Below, one piece after another: positions 30,419 to 34,836 of a stretch of DNA of 34,836 nucleotides. Made by a program: the position numbers and the translations under genes. Numbering within the stretch: position 1 is the first letter of the stretch; every line of letters begins with the position of its first letter. A model generated the notes under the pieces. That model worked only from the letters and a program-made list of their open reading frames with translations. It was not told the origin of the DNA and ran no database searches. Origin of the DNA: Brevibacillus sp. (GTDB lineage: Bacteria > Bacillota > Bacilli > Brevibacillales > Brevibacillaceae); NCBI GenBank assembly GCA_029240815.1, contig JARDZO010000020.1, forward strand, positions 1 through 34,836, written 5' to 3'.

Positions 30419-31807
30419 TTACATGTGAAGTCTCATAAAATCGTATAGAATGCGTACACCGTTTTGTATCTCTTCCGGTTCCAGATGGCCGTATCCAAAC
30501 AAAAGCTTGTTCGCATGCACTCCCTTTTGGATACTGTGGTAGTCCACTGGCGTAATTCGGATTCTGTATTGTCGGCTCTTTTCTATAAACGTATGATCAA
30601 AGAGTTGGTCAGGAAACTCAATAGCCAGATGCAATCCTGCGGCGTCACCCCATGGGCGCCAAGAATCTCCGAAATACTCTGTTAGCGCAGATAAAAGGCA
30701 GTGCCGGCGCTCTCCATACACCTTCCGCATTTTCCCCAGATGGCGGTCAAATTTTCTCGTCTGCAAAAATTGTGCTAAAGCTACTTGCTCGAACGGAGGG
30801 TTCTGGACATCTGTATGCGTACGTAGGTAACGCCAGCGTTTCTGCAGGTTGCCAGGAAGAATGACGTAGCCGACACGGAGAGCGGGGAACAGGACCTTGC
30901 TGAATGTGCCGATGTAGATAACCCGTTCGGGATCCATGGCATAGAGCGGTGCAACCGGGTCACCGTAGTATCGGAACTCACTGTCATAATCATCTTCCAC
31001 AAGATAGCTTCCGTTTTCTCTTGCAAATCGGATTAAGGCTGCGCGACGACTCGCCGGGAGAATGCCGCCCAGTGGAAACTGATGAGAGGGAGTAACATAG
31101 ATTGCAGATGGACTTTTTCCTTGCAGAAATTCTGGTTGCAATCCATGCTCATCGACAGGAACATAGGTGACCGGATATCCTTTCTTAAACAAGACATGTA
31201 ACATTCCGTGGTTACAAGGGTCTTCCACTACTAGCTCCTTGCCTTCCTCATACAGCAAGTCGGAAACCAGGTGAAGAGCGTGCGTCGCCCCCGCGGTAAT
31301 AAAGATATCCTTGGCCTCTACCGCTAGACCTTTGCTGCGAAAAAGCCATGAAGCGATTTCCTCACGCAGTCTCATCATTCCCTGTGGTCCGGAATATCCG
31401 AACAGGTCTGATGGCATCTCCTGTGCTGTTTTTTGTGAAATTTGCTGCCAGAGATAGCGCGGAAAAAGCCTCAAATCCGGTTGGCCAGTCCGGAAGTCAG
31501 CCAGAAAGGGAAGGGGAGCATCTTGTAGCGGCAATGATGGGGACTCATGCTTCTTTTCCAAATACAAACCTTCCGAAATCCGGGTCGGTGCACCTTGACG
31601 ACTCCATACAAATCCTTCGACGAGTAGCATTTCATACGCTTCGTTGACAGTATTACGCGACACTTTCAGCAAAAGCGCCAGCTCTCGGGTCGAAGGCAAC
31701 GCTTCACCGGCTTCCAGTCTCCCGCTCAAAATCCGGTCTCGCAGCACCTGATAGATCTGGCGTTTCAGAGGCACTTCGCTATTTCGTTGTAAATCTATTC
31801 CCCACAT
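30419..31807 (-). CDS. MocR-family regulator (GntR HTH fused to aminotransferase-like domain)
   Basis: A 462-residue PLP-binding regulator. The GntR winged helix is at about 10-80 (PLKRQIYQVLRDRILSGRLEAG, then LPSTRELALLLKVSRNTV). The class-I aminotransferase-like domain runs from about 110 to 462. The PLP lysine is K304 in GTFSKVLFPALRVGY, with EDDYDSEFRY at 271-280. ATG 31807 has GGAGGG 8 bases upstream, so the longer frame to 31864 is not used. It faces the EamA transporter gene, the usual arrangement for MocR regulators that sense an amine or PLP-linked ligand and control a neighbouring transporter. It is related to PdxR but not adjacent to vitamin B6 genes. Confidence 0.9.
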   Translation of the reverse strand: MWGIDLQRNSEVPLKRQIYQVLRDRILSGRLEAGEALPSTRELALLLKVSRNTVNEAYEMLLVEGFVWSRQGAPTRISEGLYLEKKHESPSLPLQDAPLPFLADFRTGQPDLRLFPRYLWQQISQKTAQEMPSDLFGYSGPQGMMRLREEIASWLFRSKGLAVEAKDIFITAGATHALHLVSDLLYEEGKELVVEDPCNHGMLHVLFKKGYPVTYVPVDEHGLQPEFLQGKSPSAIYVTPSHQFPLGGILPASRRAALIRFARENGSYLVEDDYDSEFRYYGDPVAPLYAMDPERVIYIGTFSKVLFPALRVGYVILPGNLQKRWRYLRTHTDVQNPPFEQVALAQFLQTRKFDRHLGKMRKVYGERRHCLLSALTEYFGDSWRPWGDAAGLHLAIEFPDQLFDHTFIEKSRQYRIRITPVDYHSIQKGVHANKLLFGYGHLEPEEIQNGVRILYDFMRLHM

Positions 31808-31822
31808 AAATAAGACCCTCCG

Positions 31823-31871
31823 ACTGGTTCCTTTGAATCTAGGTTGAACTGGTTCTTTATCCATACCAGTT
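31823..31871. promoter_or_regulatory. ACTGGT-repeat operator region between mocR and eamA
   Basis: Direct repeats ACTGGTTC at 31823-31830 and 31848-31855 are 25 bp apart, start to start. The second also forms an inverted repeat AACTGGT-N11-ACCAGTT (31847-31871). MocR proteins commonly bind direct ACTGG-type repeats. Overlapping -10-like boxes lie just beyond: TATGAT at 31879-31884 (plus) and TACAAT at 31883-31888 (minus). Confidence 0.65.
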
Positions 31872-31938
31872 TATTTCCTATGATTGTAGCATGATTTTCC
31901 AGTAAGTGATCATGTGAGTTCATGTGGAGGGATGTCTG

Positions 31939-32904
31939 GTGTTGGAACGATTCAAAGGAATGTTTTACCTGTTTTGCGCTTTTTCGTTTGCAGGTTCTTC
32001 TGTGATTGCAGCTCGTTTTTTTCAAAGCAGCCTAGGGACATTTACGATTTCCGCAGTGAGCTTGTTATTGGCGCTCCTATGCTTGCTGCCATTGTGCGGC
32101 AGAAAGCTCATGCGAACCATCCGCTTGTTGACTGCAAAAGAATGGCTCATTTTGACCTATCAAGCGTTATTTGGCGTTTTTTTGTTTCGAATGTTTTTGC
32201 TTTACGGTCTTGCTAAAACAAGCACGGCTGAGGCAGGCATCTTAACTGGGGCAACACCAGCCGTGACAGTTCTGCTCGCTACGTTTCTGCTTAAAGAAAC
32301 GATTGATCGAACAAAGCTCATGGGGTTAGCCAGTACAGTTGCAGGCATTCTTTTGATCCAAGACGTATTATTTTTATCTGGTGACCTCTTCTCGCTGAGT
32401 CATGCTGTTGGGAATGTACTTGTCCTTTGTGCCGCGGTAAGTGAGTCCTTGTTTAATGTTTTCTCTCGTAGTGGAGCAGTTGCTGCCATAACCGCAGAGA
32501 AAGAGTCGATTCATCCCGTTGTGCAAACCACACTGGTATCTACGATTGCCTTGATTCTTTGCTTGGTCCCTGCTCTATTTGAACGACCTGTCTACTCGCT
32601 CTCCATCATTGGGTGGAAAGAGTGGCTCGCACTAATTTGGTACGGACCGTTTGTCACTGCGCTAGCTTTCATTTTTTGGTATGCTGGGATAAAAAGGTGC
32701 CACGTATCGACGTCTGCAGCTTTATCAGGCATTATGCCTTTCAGTGCGCTCCTATTGTCCGTCTGGTTATTGGGAGAACAAGCTGGGTGGCAGCAATGGT
32801 CAGGGGGCATTTTGGTGATCCTCGGAATGGTGTTGATCGGTCGAGAGCAGCAATCTATTGCCAGAAGAGATCTAGCAGAGAGAGACCTGCTGATTCAAAA
32901 ATAG
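31939..32904 (+). CDS. EamA/DMT-family transporter
   Basis: A 321-residue inner-membrane protein of the drug/metabolite transporter superfamily with ten predicted helices in two EamA repeats (about 8-140 and 160-300). The first repeat ends LTGATPAVTVLLATFLLKE and the second SGIMPFSALLLSVWLLGEQ, the usual EamA repeat-end motifs. It probably exports an amino acid or related metabolite. The start is GTG 31939, 7 bases after GGAGGG; upstream frame codons precede that site. It is divergent from a MocR regulator that very likely controls it. Confidence 0.85.
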   Translation: MLERFKGMFYLFCAFSFAGSSVIAARFFQSSLGTFTISAVSLLLALLCLLPLCGRKLMRTIRLLTAKEWLILTYQALFGVFLFRMFLLYGLAKTSTAEAGILTGATPAVTVLLATFLLKETIDRTKLMGLASTVAGILLIQDVLFLSGDLFSLSHAVGNVLVLCAAVSESLFNVFSRSGAVAAITAEKESIHPVVQTTLVSTIALILCLVPALFERPVYSLSIIGWKEWLALIWYGPFVTALAFIFWYAGIKRCHVSTSAALSGIMPFSALLLSVWLLGEQAGWQQWSGGILVILGMVLIGREQQSIARRDLAERDLLIQK

Positions 32905-32916
32905 GAGATGACTAAA

Positions 32917-33214
32917 ATGGTTCTCATTCAAAATGAGCTCGAAAATGGATCAAATGATTGCTCTCTGGTTTGGGTACACCTATCACGTCTGACTTCAACT
33001 CGAATCGATTATCAAGGGTAAATCGATATCGAACGGCTTGGCACCGGTAAAAGCAATGGTTATGGCTGAGTTGAACAATTTGCTGCTGACAGCTGGTCAT
33101 GACCTTGAAAAAGTCAAATTCACTTTGCGACTGAAACATTCCAAAGGGGTTGAAAAAGCATATATTCGATTGTTTTCCCCTGAATCGAGAACCAGTACAA
33201 TAGACATCTATTGA
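32917..33214 (+). pseudogene. Frameshifted small gene of unknown family
   Basis: ATG 32917 has GGAG 9 bases upstream and opens a 34-codon frame (MVLIQNELENGSNDCSLVWV) that stops at 33021. A second open frame, 32993-33214, continues convincingly in another register (AELNNLLLTAGHDLEKVKF, later KHSKGVEKAYIRLFSPE) but has no start with a ribosome site. Together they read like one protein of about 100 residues broken by a frameshift near 32990-33000. The family is not recognised. Confidence 0.5.
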
Positions 33215-33227
33215 GAAGGAGAAAAGG

Positions 33228-34445
33228 ATGACATTTGTGAATGCAGCCCCTGTTTCAGAGGAAGATCGAATCCATCAACTGGACGCCATTCGCGGCTTCG
33301 CTTTATTCGGGATCTTTTTGGTCAATATGCCAACCTTCTTGCAGCCGGCATTATTTCTTCCCGAAAATGGACTGCCCGTTGAGCATTCTCTCTTGGATGA
33401 ATGGATACGCCTTGTTTTCAATATGTTTGTTCAGACGAAGTTCTACACGATTTTCTCGATTTTGTTTGGTGCGGGCTTTTATTTGTTCATGAGCCGAGCT
33501 GAGCAAAAGAGGAGCTCCGTTCGACCCTTGTACGTTCGCAGACTGATCGGACTCCTGTTTTTTGGGGTCGCACATCTATTCTTCTTATGGTACGGAGATA
33601 TCTTACATACCTACGCGTTGACAGGTTTTTTCCTGCTTTTCTTTTATCGGGCGAGTGAAAAAACGGTACTCAGGTGGGCTTGGACCTTGTTGATCAGTCT
33701 TCAAATTCTCTACGCTTTGACGCTGCTCATTCCAGAAGATCCTGCAAACCCTGTGACCAATGCTTCGCCAGTAATTGTCGATCAGGCGAATGAGGTGTAC
33801 AACTTCGGTACCTGGATGGAGTGGATGCTCTTTCGGCTCACGAACGAGCTTCCGTTGCTTGTCTCGAATGAATGGTTTGCGATTTGGTCAGTCTTGCCCC
33901 TCTTTTTATTCGGGCTCTATCTAGCGAGACGTGGCGTATTCGATCAGACGCATCGGTATTTATCTTCTGCGAAGCGGCTTTGGTGGGTAATGCTTGTTTT
34001 CAGTGGTGTTCTCGTCGCGATGATACCACTCTTGCAGCACGGGATTGTGCGTTTTCCTGCTCCTGCATCGATATCGGTACAAGTTTTTGTAGGATGGAGC
34101 GGTTTGGCTTTATGTGGCTTTTATATTTGTTCGCTGCTACTCATGTACGAAACCAGACGCGGGCTCGACATCCTCAAGCATCTCGAACCTGTCGGGAGGA
34201 TGGCATTGACCAACTATCTGGGGCAAACGTTGATTTCGGTCGCGATCGTACGCGTGTTTCATCTTTACGGTGAGGCAAGTATGGGAGTCGGTTTGTTGAT
34301 TTGTTTGATCGTCTTACCTTTGCAAATCTCGGCCAGCAAATGGTGGCTGTCTCGCTATCGCTATGGACCAGCAGAATGGGTGTGGCGCTGTTTCACCTAT
34401 GCTTCCGTTATGCCGATGAAAAGATCGGAACGTACAGGAGCTTGA
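33228..34445 (+). CDS. DUF418 family membrane protein (YeiB-like)
   Basis: A 405-residue polytopic protein of the DUF418/YeiB group, which is related to acyltransferase-3-like membrane proteins. The N-terminus has the family motif LDAIRGFALFGIFLVNMP. Further motifs are KFYTIFSILFGAGFYLF and the C-terminal YGPAEWVWRCFTYAS, with GRMALTNYLGQT in the late helices. About ten membrane helices are visible. Function is not established for the family; transport or transfer of an acyl group across the membrane is suspected. ATG 33228 has AAGGAG upstream. The end shows a short basic tail followed by a terminator. Confidence 0.88.
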   Translation: MTFVNAAPVSEEDRIHQLDAIRGFALFGIFLVNMPTFLQPALFLPENGLPVEHSLLDEWIRLVFNMFVQTKFYTIFSILFGAGFYLFMSRAEQKRSSVRPLYVRRLIGLLFFGVAHLFFLWYGDILHTYALTGFFLLFFYRASEKTVLRWAWTLLISLQILYALTLLIPEDPANPVTNASPVIVDQANEVYNFGTWMEWMLFRLTNELPLLVSNEWFAIWSVLPLFLFGLYLARRGVFDQTHRYLSSAKRLWWVMLVFSGVLVAMIPLLQHGIVRFPAPASISVQVFVGWSGLALCGFYICSLLLMYETRRGLDILKHLEPVGRMALTNYLGQTLISVAIVRVFHLYGEASMGVGLLICLIVLPLQISASKWWLSRYRYGPAEWVWRCFTYASVMPMKRSERTGA

Positions 34446-34462
34446 AAAAACGAAGTGGGAGT

Positions 34463-34491
34463 AAAACGTCAGGCTCAGCGGGCGTTTTTTT
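34463..34491 (+). terminator. Terminator after the DUF418 gene
   Basis: AAAACGTC pairs with GGCGTTTT (one G-T pair) around a 10-base loop, followed by seven T's in all. Confidence 0.7.
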
Positions 34492-34530
34492 CTTGTGTCC
34501 GGTCTTATCCTCGATTGTTAGGGGATAAGG

Positions 34531-34836
34531 GTGGTACTCGTTGGGCAAAATTTCCGTATCTTGGATAGGCAGGAGAAGGGGGAGGCGCATTGGCTGGAAA
34601 TGCTCGGAAATGGTAGAGAACAAACAAGAGCAAAGCCCTTCTGATTTACATTGATGGGTTAGCAAACATCGAGGAGCTAGATGCACGAGTATTGCCCCTC
34701 TTATGGTCGGTCGAGGTAACGACGAAATGAGCACGAACGATTTTTTGCAAAAGGCGATACCTGTGTCGAAATGGCATGAGATCAACACCTTGGAAGTTTC
34801 ACATTTCCATATATGGGCAGTCTAAAAGGAAAGCAG
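34531..34836 (+). pseudogene. Decayed GerA-family germinant receptor gene (A subunit, 5' part)
   Basis: Three consecutive segments in three different frames rebuild the N-terminal domain of a GerAA/GerKA-type spore germinant receptor subunit. Segment 1 (34531-34644) starts at a GTG and holds HWLEMLGNGREQ. Segment 2 (about 34632-34730) holds LLIYIDGLANIEELDARVLP, the family's YIDGL region. Segment 3 (about 34724-34825) holds STNDFLQKAIPVSKWHEIN, then a TAA stop. Each shift matches loss or gain of single bases. The transmembrane part, if any remains, lies beyond the window. Confidence 0.7.

Noticed and set aside
34408..34788. 126-codon minus-strand frame at the right end
   Set aside because: It overlaps the end of the DUF418 gene and the GerA remnant, whose plus-strand reading has recognisable family blocks.

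Overview
The window looks like chromosomal DNA from an endospore-forming Bacillota of the Paenibacillaceae/Bacillaceae type, most likely Brevibacillus. That is inferred from KapB, a SleL-like LysM/GH18 enzyme, a YheC/D-type ATP-grasp protein, a decayed GerA-type germination gene, strong AGGAGG ribosome binding sites and frequent GTG/TTG starts. No rRNA, tRNA, CRISPR array, phage module or intact insertion sequence was seen. Most of it is ordinary chromosome with a few broken genes.

Layout. 1-2960: tail of an upstream gene, an MFS transporter and a YhfL-like acyl-CoA ligase. 3041-4557 (minus): a quinone-oxidoreductase-like enzyme followed by its probable MerR regulator, with a MerR-type promoter whose -35 and -10 boxes are 19 bp apart. 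4570-8771: thioredoxin-like protein, SleL-like spore cortex hydrolase, small unknown protein, DUF2203 protein (minus), alanyl-tRNA editing protein and KapB.

8754-14665 is the best-defined unit. A TPP riboswitch with its own terminator precedes thiS-thiG-ylmB-tenA-thiZ-thiX-thiY. These genes overlap or nearly touch and end in a strong terminator. They join part of thiazole synthesis (ThiS, ThiG) to uptake and salvage of base-degraded thiamin pyrimidine (ThiXYZ import, YlmB deformylation, TenA deamination).

14685-19867: remnant of an MmyB-type XRE regulator (minus), M42 aminopeptidase, TrmB-like regulator with a 22-bp dyad over its promoter, GNAT acetyltransferase, a 440-bp AT-rich leader, AAT-family amino acid permease and a small minus-strand gene. 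20206-22298: CYP109-like P450 (minus), a 36-residue membrane microprotein and a secreted unknown protein (minus). 22475-25357: a 960-residue protein made of two complete tandem S13 D-Ala-D-Ala carboxypeptidase domains.

25622-27892: malate/L-lactate-dehydrogenase-family enzyme, panD, and a YheC/D-like ATP-grasp gene whose conserved N-terminus is reached only through an apparent ATA start overlapping the panD stop. 28055-34445: alpha/beta hydrolase, BrnQ, a MocR-type regulator divergent from an EamA exporter with repeated ACTGGT operator sequences between them, a frameshifted small gene and a DUF418 membrane protein. The window ends in a GerA-type germinant-receptor gene split over three reading frames.
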